Shown: positions 45,299 through 53,027 of the stretch, in pieces
Numbering within the stretch: the first letter of the stretch is position 1
Layout: each line of letters begins with the position of its first letter
Source: Shinella sp. SUS2
GTDB taxonomy: Bacteria > Pseudomonadota > Alphaproteobacteria > Rhizobiales > Rhizobiaceae
Reading direction: 5' to 3'
Length of the DNA stretch: 64,000 nucleotides
Assembly: GCF_001262505.1 (NCBI RefSeq)
Contig: NZ_KQ410729.1
Span: 186,001-250,000 of the forward strand
Translations under genes and position numbers: made by a program
The notes under the pieces: generated by a model
Databases searched by the model: none
What the model saw: the letters and a program-made list of their open reading frames with translations, nothing else
Told to the model about the DNA's origin: nothing

Positions 45299-45547
45299 TC
45301 AGGCCGCGTCGTCCTTCGCCCAGGCGTCGAAGCAGCAGGACGACTGGAATTGCGCCGGGGTGGTGTGGTGATCGACGAGATGATGCACCACGCCGCTGGC
45401 AAGCCGCAGCCGGGCTTCTTCGACGAAATAGGCGTGCGGCAGGTCCAGCCCGCTCTCGGCACGTATGGTTTCGGCGAAACGATCGAGAAATTCGGGAGAT
45501 TTCGGGTCGGAACCCGTCTGCATTGCCTCTTGTGCTGCAATCTTCAT
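45299..45547 (-). CDS. Small hypothetical protein
   Basis: 82 codons. GGAGGA eight bases before the ATG at 45547 decides this start over the ATG at 45562. It has two adjacent Cys near the C-terminus (S-S-C-C-F-D-A-W), and H-H-L-V-D-H-H before them, possibly metal-binding. I do not recognise it. Confidence 0.65.
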   Translation of the reverse strand: MKIAAQEAMQTGSDPKSPEFLDRFAETIRAESGLDLPHAYFVEEARLRLASGVVHHLVDHHTTPAQFQSSCCFDAWAKDDAA

Positions 45548-45632
45548 GACTGCTTCCTCCATGGACTCATGCAGCAGGCATTATACCACGGAAGGCGTAG
45601 GTCTGTAATCACAAGGCAGGGAGGGCCGGCCT

Positions 45633-46544
45633 TCAGGGCCAGCGCACCACCGGGGGAAGCGAGGAGAGGATCGACTCGACATTGCCGCCCGTCTTGAGGC
45701 CGAAGATCGTGCCGCGGTCGTAGAGCAGGTTGAACTCGACATAGCGGCCGCGCCGCACGAGCTGTTCGTCGCGGTCTTCTTCCGTCCAGCCCTTGTTGAA
45801 GTTCGACCGCACGATCTTCGGATAGACCATGGCGAAGGCGCGCCCGACATCCTGGGTGAAGGCAAAATCGGCATCCCAGCCGCCAAGCTCTTCCAACGAA
45901 TGCAGCCAGTCGTAAAAAATGCCGCCGGTGCCGCGCGGTTCATTGCGGTGCTTCAGGAAGAAGTAGTCGTCGCACCAGGCTTTGAATTTCTGGTGATCGG
46001 CGACGGGATGGCGGTTGCAGGTGATCTCCATCGCCTTGTGGAAGAGCGTGGTGTCCGGATCGTCCATCATGCGGCGGCGGTCGAGCACCGGCGTCAGGTC
46101 CGCACCCCCGCCGAACCAGCGGCTGGTGGTGACGACCATACGCGTGTTCATGTGCACGGCGGGTACGTTGGGGTTCACCGGATGGGCGATGAGCGAGATG
46201 CCGGAGGCCCAGAAACGCGGGTCCTCGCTCGCGCCGGGAATCTGGCCGCGAAACTCGGGCGAGAATTCGCCATAGACGGTCGAGGTGTGCACGCCGACCT
46301 TCTCGAAGACGCGGCCTTCCATCATCGACATGCGTCCGCCGCCACCTGCGCCGCCCTCGCGCAGCCAGTCCTTGGCGACGAAGCGGCCGGGCTGCATGTC
46401 GGAGAGCGGCCCTTGCAGGTCGTCCTCAAGCGCCTCGAAGCTGGCGCAGATTGCGTCGCGCAGCTGCCCGAACCAGGCCTGCGCGGCGGTCTTCTTCTCT
46501 TCGATGTCCTCGGGCAGGCCTTTCGGCAGGTCTGGTCGTTCCAT
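45633..46544 (-). CDS. hemF: Oxygen-dependent coproporphyrinogen III oxidase
   Basis: 303 codons; GGAAG precedes the ATG. Family motifs: [12 protein letters not shown], the [16 protein letters not shown] segment, [31 protein letters not shown], and the C-terminal [16 protein letters not shown]. It converts coproporphyrinogen III to protoporphyrinogen IX with O2 in heme synthesis. Single gene, divergent from a small protein gene. Confidence 0.97.
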   Translation of the reverse strand: MERPDLPKGLPEDIEEKKTAAQAWFGQLRDAICASFEALEDDLQGPLSDMQPGRFVAKDWLREGGAGGGGRMSMMEGRVFEKVGVHTSTVYGEFSPEFRGQIPGASEDPRFWASGISLIAHPVNPNVPAVHMNTRMVVTTSRWFGGGADLTPVLDRRRMMDDPDTTLFHKAMEITCNRHPVADHQKFKAWCDDYFFLKHRNEPRGTGGIFYDWLHSLEELGGWDADFAFTQDVGRAFAMVYPKIVRSNFNKGWTEEDRDEQLVRRGRYVEFNLLYDRGTIFGLKTGGNVESILSSLPPVVRWP

Positions 46545-46715
46545 GGTGCTTCCCGCTGGCGGGCAGCCCGCCGAATCGTATTTTCGCCACAGTCCAAAAC
46601 TTTGCGCCATTTGGCAACCGCGGGCGGGGCATCGGCTGGGGACGACGGGACTCGCAAAACGCGCGGGGGCGGCTTATCTTTCCTCCGTTGAATGTGCTGC
46701 CAGGAGGAAATCTGC

Positions 46716-46973
46716 ATGGCGCGTGTTCCCGGTCCGCCCCCGCTTGAAGGGCTCCGGCGCCGTATCGAGCGTCGCCGTCGCGAAAAACCCGCCCGCGAAG
46801 GCCATTTCGTCCGCGAGACCTTCTGCCTCGACCGGCAGGCGGCGCGGGAGAAGGCGCGTGAATGGTTCGACCTCTGGCCGAAGGCCGCCTACTGGACCGA
46901 GGTCGAAAGCTGGCGCGCCATGGAGGGCGACCGCATCGAATTCACGATGCGCCGCCTGCCGAGCGCCGATTGA
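46716..46973 (+). CDS. Small basic hypothetical protein
   Basis: 85 codons preceded by a near-perfect CAGGAGGAAATC ribosome-binding site. Rich in Arg (R-R-R-I-E-R-R-R-R-E-K) with W-F-D-L-W-P-K-A-A-Y-W-T-E-V-E-S-W in the second half. No known family recalled. Strong translation signal and compact size suggest a real, conserved small protein. Confidence 0.75.
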   Translation: MARVPGPPPLEGLRRRIERRRREKPAREGHFVRETFCLDRQAAREKAREWFDLWPKAAYWTEVESWRAMEGDRIEFTMRRLPSAD

Positions 46974-46977
46974 CGGT

Positions 46978-47370
46978 TCACGCCGCAAGGGCGACGTGCC
47001 GGCTTTCCTGTGTCCGGCCACCGTAACCCCAGCTGTCCATCGCGATATCGCGGATGACCACATAGGTCACGGGATCGAGGTGTGCGCCCAGCGTCTCCGC
47101 AAGCAGGGCATAGGCGGCGGCGATGAAGCGGGCCTTTTCCTCTGCCGTGTTGGTGCCCTCGCTGATCAGGATCTCGAAATGGCCGGCCACCTTCTGCCGT
47201 CGCGCGCCGATAGTCCAGTTGGCGATCGGCGTTCCCTCGACGAGGACGGCGGTCGCTTCGGCGCGCTTGCCGAGCAGCGTGACGGCAAGGCGGGTCGCCT
47301 CGTCCTGAAGGTGCAGGCGCTCGCCGTCCGTCAGGTTCTTGCCGGCGAGGCGGATGTGGAGGAAGGGCAT
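46978..47370 (-). CDS. Tautomerase-superfamily protein
   Basis: 130 codons. After Met removal it would begin Pro (P-F-L-H-I-R-L-A-G), the catalytic amino-terminal proline of 4-oxalocrotonate tautomerases; the length corresponds to a double repeat. It may isomerise an enol/keto acid. Divergent from the LysR gene, the usual arrangement for a target of that regulator. Confidence 0.8.
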   Translation of the reverse strand: MPFLHIRLAGKNLTDGERLHLQDEATRLAVTLLGKRAEATAVLVEGTPIANWTIGARRQKVAGHFEILISEGTNTAEEKARFIAAAYALLAETLGAHLDPVTYVVIRDIAMDSWGYGGRTQESRHVALAA

Positions 47371-47465
47371 GGTCGTCTCCTGTCTCGTGTTGACGGAAGG
47401 AGCCTATTGCGCGACTATTGTTTTTAAAATTGAGAAGCATTGCCGGTATGGTTTTGGAAAACTGA

Positions 47466-48338
47466 ATGGTCTCTCCGCGCAACTTCGACATGGACGTGCT
47501 GCGCACCTTTGTCACGGGCGTGCGCCTCGGCAGCTTTGCGAAAGCCGCGGAGGCGCTGGGGCGGACGCCGCCGGCCGTCAGCCTGCAACTGAAGAAACTC
47601 TCTGAACTCAGCGGTCAGACGCTTTTCGTCAAGCAGGGCCGGGGCCTTGTGCTCACCGATGCCGGCGAAGCCTTGCACGACTATGCGGTGCGCATTCTCG
47701 ACCTGAACGACGAGGCGATGATGATGCTGGGCTCCAGCCGGGCGCTCGACGGCTGGCTGCGGCTCGGCATCCCGCAGGACTTTGCGGAGACCTCGCTGCC
47801 GCCGGTGCTCGGCCGCTTTTCGCGGGCGCACCCGAAGCTGCGCGTCGAAGCGCGGGTCGATCGCGGGGCCAAGCTGGTGGCGGCGGTCGAGCGTGGCGAT
47901 CTCGACATGGCCGTCACCTGGGGCGGCCAGAAGAGCGCCCATTGCCGGCACATCGCCACCCACCCGGTCGTCTGGATCGCGGCCGTCGACCATGACATCT
48001 CCGCCGGCGCGCCGGTGCCGCTCATTGCGTTCGATCCACCCTGTACGTTCCGGGCGGCGGCCGTCGAGGCGCTTTCTGCGACCGGACGGGAATGGCGCCA
48101 GGTCTTTTCCAGCCCCGGGCTTGCGGGGCTCTGGGCGGCGGTGACGGCCGGGCTCGGCGTGACAATCCGCACGACCACGGGCATGCCGTCGCATCTGCGT
48201 GTGCTCGACCCGCAACAGGCGGGGCTACCGGTGCTCGGCAGTATCGACCTGATGCTGCACACGGCCGAAGCACAGCCGCCCGCGCCGGTCGGACGGCTGC
48301 GTGACATCCTCCTCGAAATGCTCGTGATCCCCACCTGA
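47466..48338 (+). CDS. LysR-family transcriptional regulator
   Basis: 290 codons. N-terminal helix-turn-helix at about 10-66 (F-D-M-D-V-L-R-T-F-V, S-F-A-K-A-A-E-A-L-G-R-T-P-P-A-V-S-L-Q-L-K-K-L), and a periplasmic-binding-like inducer domain from about 92. Its most likely target is the divergent tautomerase gene across 95 bases rich in A/T (TTGTTTTTAAAATTG). Confidence 0.9.
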   Translation: MVSPRNFDMDVLRTFVTGVRLGSFAKAAEALGRTPPAVSLQLKKLSELSGQTLFVKQGRGLVLTDAGEALHDYAVRILDLNDEAMMMLGSSRALDGWLRLGIPQDFAETSLPPVLGRFSRAHPKLRVEARVDRGAKLVAAVERGDLDMAVTWGGQKSAHCRHIATHPVVWIAAVDHDISAGAPVPLIAFDPPCTFRAAAVEALSATGREWRQVFSSPGLAGLWAAVTAGLGVTIRTTTGMPSHLRVLDPQQAGLPVLGSIDLMLHTAEAQPPAPVGRLRDILLEMLVIPT

Positions 48339-48450
48339 CACGACCGTGATCGGCAAGTTCGATTGACGGCGACCCGCCGCGCCCCTATCTTGCGGCCATC
48401 GTCATCAACAGAAAGGCGCCGTTGCGGTTCAGAAGCACGGCTCACAGTCC

Positions 48451-49731
48451 TTGTTCGAACTCGCGATTGCTGTCTTCCTTATCCTCTTCAATGGGGTCTT
48501 TGCCCTTTCCGAACTTTCCATCGTTTCTGCCCGAAAGCCGCGCCTGAAGACCATGGCTGCGCAGGGCTCGCGTGGTGCTGCGGCCGCGCTGAAGCTGGCG
48601 GACCACCCCGGAAAATTCCTCTCCACCGTCCAGATCGGCATCACCCTCATCGGCATTCTCGCCGGTGCCTTCTCGGGTGCCGCGCTCGGCGGACGCCTGC
48701 GTGACATCCTCTATGCCGAGGGCGTGCCGGACTGGCTGGCCGATCCGCTCGGCTACGGTATCGTCATCTTCATTATCACCTATCTGTCGGTGGTGGTCGG
48801 AGAACTGGTGCCTAAGCAGATCGCGTTGAAGAACCCGGAGCGTTTTGCTGCGCTCGTCGCGCCCGCCATGTCGCTGCTCTCGAAGATCGGTGCCCCGGCG
48901 GTCTGGATCCTCGATGCCTCGACGCGGTTGATCTTCCGTCTGCTTGGCCAGCATCAGGTCGCCGAAAGCATCGTTACCGACGAGGAAATCAAGACCATCG
49001 TCGCCGAGGCGGAAGCTGCCGGTGTCATCGAGGGCGGCGAAAAGCTGATGATCGCCGGCGTCATGCGCTTCTCCGACCGTGAGGCGCGCGGTCTCATGAC
49101 CCCGCGCAACGATGTCGACTGGATCGATCTCGGCGACACGGTGGAGGAGATCCACAAGACCCTGACCGACAGCCCGCATTCCCGCCTGCCGGTCGCCGAT
49201 GGCGGGCCGGAGACGATCGTCGGCATCGTGCAGAAGCGTGAGTTGCTTTCGGCCCTGTTGAACGGCCAGCCGCTGGACATCCGCAGCTTCGTGCGCCCCG
49301 CGCCGATCGTGCCCGATACGATGGATGCCATGCGTGTGCTCGAAACGCTGCGCAATTCCGAAGTGCCGATCCTGCTCATCCATGACGAATACGGCCACTT
49401 CGAAGGCATCATCACGCCTGCCGACGTGCTGGAGGCGATTGCCGGCGTGTTCCGCGCCGATATCGAGGAAGGCGACGACGATTATGCGGTGCAGCGCGAG
49501 GATGGCTCCTGGCTGATTTCTGGCTCCATGCCGATCGACGAGATGGCCGACCGTCTCGGCCTGCAGCTGCCGGCCCGCCGCAGCTACCAGACCGCGGCCG
49601 GCCTCGTCATCGAATCGCTGCAGAAGCTGCCGAAGACCGGCGAGATCACGGAAACCCAGGGCTGGCGCTTCGAGGTCGTCGATATGGATGGTCGCCGCGT
49701 CGACAAGCTGCTCGCCACGCGGCTGGATTAA
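48451..49731 (+). CDS. CNNM/CorC-type hemolysin-family membrane protein
   Basis: 426 codons. No ATG or GTG is available in frame; the TTG at 48451 puts the first membrane helix at the usual place (M-F-E-L-A-I-A-V-F-L-I-L-F-N-G-V-F-A-L-S-E). DUF21 membrane part 1-170, a pair of CBS domains at about 195-320 (M-T-P-R-N-D-V, H-D-E-Y-G-H-F-E-G-I-I-T), then a CorC/HlyC domain at 335-420. Related proteins handle Mg/Co efflux or membrane stress; the older hemolysin name is not informative. Confidence 0.87.
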   Translation: MFELAIAVFLILFNGVFALSELSIVSARKPRLKTMAAQGSRGAAAALKLADHPGKFLSTVQIGITLIGILAGAFSGAALGGRLRDILYAEGVPDWLADPLGYGIVIFIITYLSVVVGELVPKQIALKNPERFAALVAPAMSLLSKIGAPAVWILDASTRLIFRLLGQHQVAESIVTDEEIKTIVAEAEAAGVIEGGEKLMIAGVMRFSDREARGLMTPRNDVDWIDLGDTVEEIHKTLTDSPHSRLPVADGGPETIVGIVQKRELLSALLNGQPLDIRSFVRPAPIVPDTMDAMRVLETLRNSEVPILLIHDEYGHFEGIITPADVLEAIAGVFRADIEEGDDDYAVQREDGSWLISGSMPIDEMADRLGLQLPARRSYQTAAGLVIESLQKLPKTGEITETQGWRFEVVDMDGRRVDKLLATRLD

Positions 49732-49767
49732 TCCGACACCACAAATGCGGTTGCGTCCCGCTGAGGA

Positions 49768-50229
49768 TCAGGGCTCGAGCAGTCTCGGGCCCGGGCCTTC
49801 GGCCGCCAGTTCGTCCAGCGGGTTGCGCAACGGGCATTCCTGCAATGACAGGCAACCACAGCCGATGCAGCCGTCCAGCTGGTTGCGCAGCTTGGTGAGG
49901 CGGGCGATGCGCTCGTCGAGTTGGCCACGCCAGTTTTCCGAAAGCCTGCGCCAGTCGAGACCCGTCAATGGCCGGTCGTGCGGCAGCACCGACAGGGCCT
50001 CAGCAATCTCCGAAAGCGGAATGCCGGTGCGCTGCGCCACCTTGATCACCGCCACGCGGCGCAGGATGCCGCGTGGATAGCGCCGCTGGTTGCCACGGTT
50101 GCGCTGGCTGTGGATCAGCCCCTTCGCCTCATAAAAATGCAGGGTGGACACTGCGATCCCGCTGCGCTCGGCGACCTCGCCGACGCTGAGTTCCCGGGGC
50201 ATTCCGCTCTTCGGACATTTTTCCGTCAT
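49768..50229 (-). CDS. soxR: Redox-sensing MerR-family regulator
   Basis: 153 codons. MerR winged helix at 14-80 (S-V-G-E-V-A-E-R-S-G-I-A-V-S-T-L-H-F-Y-E-A-K-G-L-I), a dimerisation helix, and the [2Fe-2S] cluster motif C121-x2-C124-x-C126-x5-C132. All four SoxR cysteines are present. Oxidised SoxR activates from within a 19-bp-spaced promoter; such a promoter lies right upstream and drives the divergent flavin reductase-MFS genes. Confidence 0.95.
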   Translation of the reverse strand: MTEKCPKSGMPRELSVGEVAERSGIAVSTLHFYEAKGLIHSQRNRGNQRRYPRGILRRVAVIKVAQRTGIPLSEIAEALSVLPHDRPLTGLDWRRLSENWRGQLDERIARLTKLRNQLDGCIGCGCLSLQECPLRNPLDELAAEGPGPRLLEP

Positions 50230-50234
50230 CGCTG

Positions 50235-50265
50235 TTGACCTCAACTTAAGTTGAGGTTTTATACC
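50235..50265 (+). promoter_or_regulatory. SoxR-controlled promoter and operator
   Basis: -35 TTGACC (50235-50240), 19-base spacer, -10 TATACC (50260-50265). The 18-bp perfect palindrome CCTCAACTTAAGTTGAGG (50239-50256) sits inside the spacer. The long spacing is that of MerR-family activated promoters. Confidence 0.93.
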
Positions 50266-50300
50266 AGCGGCTCCTAACTTTTCCAAGACGGAGCCGACGC

Positions 50301-50873
50301 ATGACTGAAAGACTGACCATCGCCCTCATCTATGGCAGCGGCCGCGAAGGGCGCTTTGCCGATACGATCGCGGGATGGCTGGAGCCTGAACTCTCCGCGC
50401 TTGGCTATCACGACATCATCCGTATCGATCCGGTGGAGCTGACCTTCACGCCGGGCGGTCTCGACGAGGCATCGGCCCAGCTGGTCGAAAGCCGTATCTC
50501 GCGGGCGGACGCTTTCCTGATCGTCACGCCGGAATACAACCACGCCTACCCGGCCGCGCTGAAGGCGATCATCGACAGCTGCTTCCGCCCCTGGCATGCC
50601 AAGCCGATCGCCTTCGTCTCTTATGGCGGCGTCTCCGGCGGCCTGCGCGCCGTCGAGCAGCTTCGGCTGGTCTTTGCCGAGCTGCATGCGGTGGCGATCC
50701 GCGAGACGGTAAGCCTTGCCCATGCCTGGACGCAGTTCGACCCGGTCGGCAATCCCTTCCGCCCCGGCCAGCTCAACGGCCAGCTCGCCGTGCTGATGAA
50801 ACGCCTGATCTGGTGGGCCAACGCGCTGAAGGCGGCACGCATCGCAACCCGCTACGACGAGGTGGCCGCATGA
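50301..50873 (+). CDS. NADPH-dependent FMN reductase-family protein
   Basis: 190 codons. Flavodoxin-like fold: I-A-L-I-Y-G-S-G-R-E-G-R-F-A (FMN phosphate loop, residues 7-20), T-P-E-Y-N-H-A-Y-P-A-A-L-K (FMN isoalloxazine contacts, about 75-87), then S-Y-G-G-V-S-G-G. It probably reduces flavin or quinones with NAD(P)H. First gene after the SoxR promoter, so it should be induced by redox-cycling agents. ATGA overlap with the MFS gene. Confidence 0.9.
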   Translation: MTERLTIALIYGSGREGRFADTIAGWLEPELSALGYHDIIRIDPVELTFTPGGLDEASAQLVESRISRADAFLIVTPEYNHAYPAALKAIIDSCFRPWHAKPIAFVSYGGVSGGLRAVEQLRLVFAELHAVAIRETVSLAHAWTQFDPVGNPFRPGQLNGQLAVLMKRLIWWANALKAARIATRYDEVAA

Positions 50874-52078
50874 AGCCAGAACACTATGCGGCAGCGGAGG
50901 TCGCGCGGTCTCCCGCCGAGACCCGGCGCAATGCGACGCTGCTCTTCATCAGCACGCTCACCATCATGTCCGGCGCGACGATTTCCGCGTCGCTGCCGGG
51001 CATCGCGGCGCGGTTTGCCGATGTGGAGAATGTCGCGCTGCTCAGCAGGCTGGTGCTGACGTTGCCGGCCGTGTTCATCGCGCTCTTCTCTCCGGCGGCC
51101 GGCTTCCTGGTGGATCGTTTCGGCCGCAAGCCGCTGCTCGTCGCCTCGCTTGCGCTGTTTGCCGGTGCCGGTGCCTCCGGGCTTTTCCTCGATACGCTGC
51201 CGGGGCTCCTCGCCGGGCGCGCCGTGCTGGGTATCGCCGTCGGCGGCATCATGACGGCGACGACGGCGCTGGTCGGCGATTTCTTTCAGGGGGCGGCGCG
51301 CGATCGCTATATGGGCCTGCAACAGGCCTTTGTCGGTGTCGGTGGCACGATTTTCCTGACGGGCGGCGGGTTCCTTGCGGAGGTCCACTGGCGCGGGCCG
51401 TTTCTGATCTACACGGTGGCGATCCCGCTGGTGCCGGCGGCGCTTGCCTTCCTGCCGGAGCCGCGACGTGCACGGCCGGCGGGTGCCGCGGCGGGGGAGG
51501 GCCGGCTCGACGGGCGGGCGGTAGCGCTGCTCGCCCTTTTGTTCCTGGCAGCGGCCGTCAACATGATCGCCTTCTACATGGTCCCGACCCAGCTACCCTT
51601 CTACCTCGAATCGCTCGGCTTTGCCGCACCGAGCCTTGCCGGTGCGGCGATCGGCGCGGGGCAGCTCGTCGGCGTGGTGAGCGCGCTCGCCTTCGCGCCC
51701 CTCCGGCGCCAGCTCGGCATCATGGGCGTCTTCGGCCTCGGCTTCGTTTCGGCCGGTCTTTCCTTCCTCCTGCTCTCGACGGCGGAAAGTTATGTCAGCG
51801 TGCTCGTCGCCATGGCCGTCTCCGGTGTCTGCATGGGCACGATCATGCCGAACTTCGCGGCCGCGGCGATGCTGCTTGCCCCTCCGGCCCGCCGCGGCCG
51901 CGTCTCCGGTCTCCTGGTTTCCAGCATCTTTGCCGGCCAGTTCCTGTCACCCATCGTCTCGCAGCCGCTGATTGCCGCATCGGGTTACGCTGGCGCCTAT
52001 GCCCTTGTCGGTGCCGTCGTGCTGGTCTTCGGCATCGTGGCCTTCGCCCTGCGCTGGGTGTGGCCGGGCGATGGCTAA
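50870..52078 (+). CDS. MFS efflux transporter (SoxR operon)
   Basis: 402 codons, about twelve hydrophobic helices. MFS motif A form D-R-F-G-R-K-P-L-L in loop 2-3 (about 80-88) and a drug/H+ antiporter-type G-R-A-V-L-G-I-A-V-G-G-I in helix 4-5. Likely exports redox-active small molecules or dyes; inferred from SoxR control. Translationally coupled to the flavin reductase. Confidence 0.88.
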   Translation: MKPEHYAAAEVARSPAETRRNATLLFISTLTIMSGATISASLPGIAARFADVENVALLSRLVLTLPAVFIALFSPAAGFLVDRFGRKPLLVASLALFAGAGASGLFLDTLPGLLAGRAVLGIAVGGIMTATTALVGDFFQGAARDRYMGLQQAFVGVGGTIFLTGGGFLAEVHWRGPFLIYTVAIPLVPAALAFLPEPRRARPAGAAAGEGRLDGRAVALLALLFLAAAVNMIAFYMVPTQLPFYLESLGFAAPSLAGAAIGAGQLVGVVSALAFAPLRRQLGIMGVFGLGFVSAGLSFLLLSTAESYVSVLVAMAVSGVCMGTIMPNFAAAAMLLAPPARRGRVSGLLVSSIFAGQFLSPIVSQPLIAASGYAGAYALVGAVVLVFGIVAFALRWVWPGDG

Positions 52079-52115
52079 GGCGTTTTGGCGACCCCTGGAA
52101 AGGGGATACGTTCGG

Positions 52116-52577
52116 TCAGGCGAAGCCCGTCTGGCGCAGCGCCTCGCCGCAGATCATTGCGGCCGAGAGCGCGACATTGATGGAGCGTTGCCCCTCGACC
52201 ATGGGAATGAGCACGCGTCCATCCGCCCTGTCGTGGACGTGATCGGGAACGCCGGCGCTTTCGCGGCCGAACAGCAGGATGTCCGTCGGCTGGTAGGCGA
52301 AGTCCGTATAGCGCCCGGCGGCCTTGGTGGAGGCGAGCACCAGGCGGCGGCCGCTCTCTGCCCGCCACGCCTCGTATCGCTCCCAGTTGACATGTCGTGT
52401 CAGCGTCACGGCGGCAAGATAGTCCATGCCCGCACGCTTGAGGCTGCGGTCGGAAATATCGAAGCCGGCCGGCTCGATGAGGTCGACCGAAAGGCCAAGG
52501 CAGGCGGCGAACCGCAGGATCGTGCCGGTATTGCCGGCAATGTCGGGCTGGTAAAGGGCGATGCGGAGTGTAGACAT
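52116..52577 (-). CDS. trmL: tRNA (cytidine/uridine-2'-O)-methyltransferase
   Basis: 153 codons. SPOUT fold: I-A-L-Y-Q-P-D-I-A-G-N-T-G-T-I-L-R (residues 6-22), L-L-F-G-R-E-S-A-G-V-P and I-P-M-V-E-G-Q-R-S-I-N-V-A-L-S-A-A. It methylates the ribose at wobble position 34 of specific leucine tRNAs with SAM. Convergent with the MFS gene. Confidence 0.93.
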   Translation of the reverse strand: MSTLRIALYQPDIAGNTGTILRFAACLGLSVDLIEPAGFDISDRSLKRAGMDYLAAVTLTRHVNWERYEAWRAESGRRLVLASTKAAGRYTDFAYQPTDILLFGRESAGVPDHVHDRADGRVLIPMVEGQRSINVALSAAMICGEALRQTGFA

Positions 52578-52816
52578 GCGGTTTCGCCTACAGCAATTCC
52601 GGCCGGGGTGCGAAGCGGTTTGTCTTCAAAATTGCGAAAAGACAAGAAGGGTGCGCCATCCCGCCTCGCGGCGAAAAGCGGCAGAGGGGGCGCCCGGATG
52701 TGGCGACACGGCAACAGAATTGGCCGGAAAGACGAAATTGCGACAAAGTGGCTGGCAAATTGCGGCGTTTCGGGTTAACCAGAGCCATCTTCAACGCGAG
52801 AAAAGGGAGGACCACT
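52578..52816. other. Intergenic leader region upstream of tandem ABC exporters
   Basis: The first half of the 450-base stretch between trmL and the first ABC gene. No gene seen; contains the trmL promoter area and presumably that of the exporter unit. Ends with AGGGAGGACCACT ahead of an 18-codon frame. After that frame (52874-53027) is a pyrimidine-rich stretch with no gene that I can name. Confidence 0.5.
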
Positions 52817-52873
52817 ATGGATACCATGTATCGACCACGCCTCCCGGCTGGAATCACGCCTCTTCTCGCGTAG
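52817..52873 (+). CDS. Candidate regulatory leader peptide upstream of ABC exporter
   Basis: 18 codons, MDTMYRPRLPAGITPLLA, preceded by a strong AGGGAGG site. It ends 154 bases before the exporter start. Stronger initiation site than the exporter gene itself. The position suggests control by ribosome stalling; not demonstrated. Confidence 0.5.
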   Translation: MDTMYRPRLPAGITPLLA

Positions 52874-53027
52874 GCGTTTCGCCACCAAGATTCCCTTCGT
52901 TTCTTCTTTTTACTTCGTCGTGTGACGCTTTTCGTCGCCCCACGGCAATCCTACCGGAACCCCGTTCCTGACCGCGCTCATTTTGCGCCGTCCGCGCCGG
53001 TTCCGTCTTTCTATTACGGAGAAAGCC

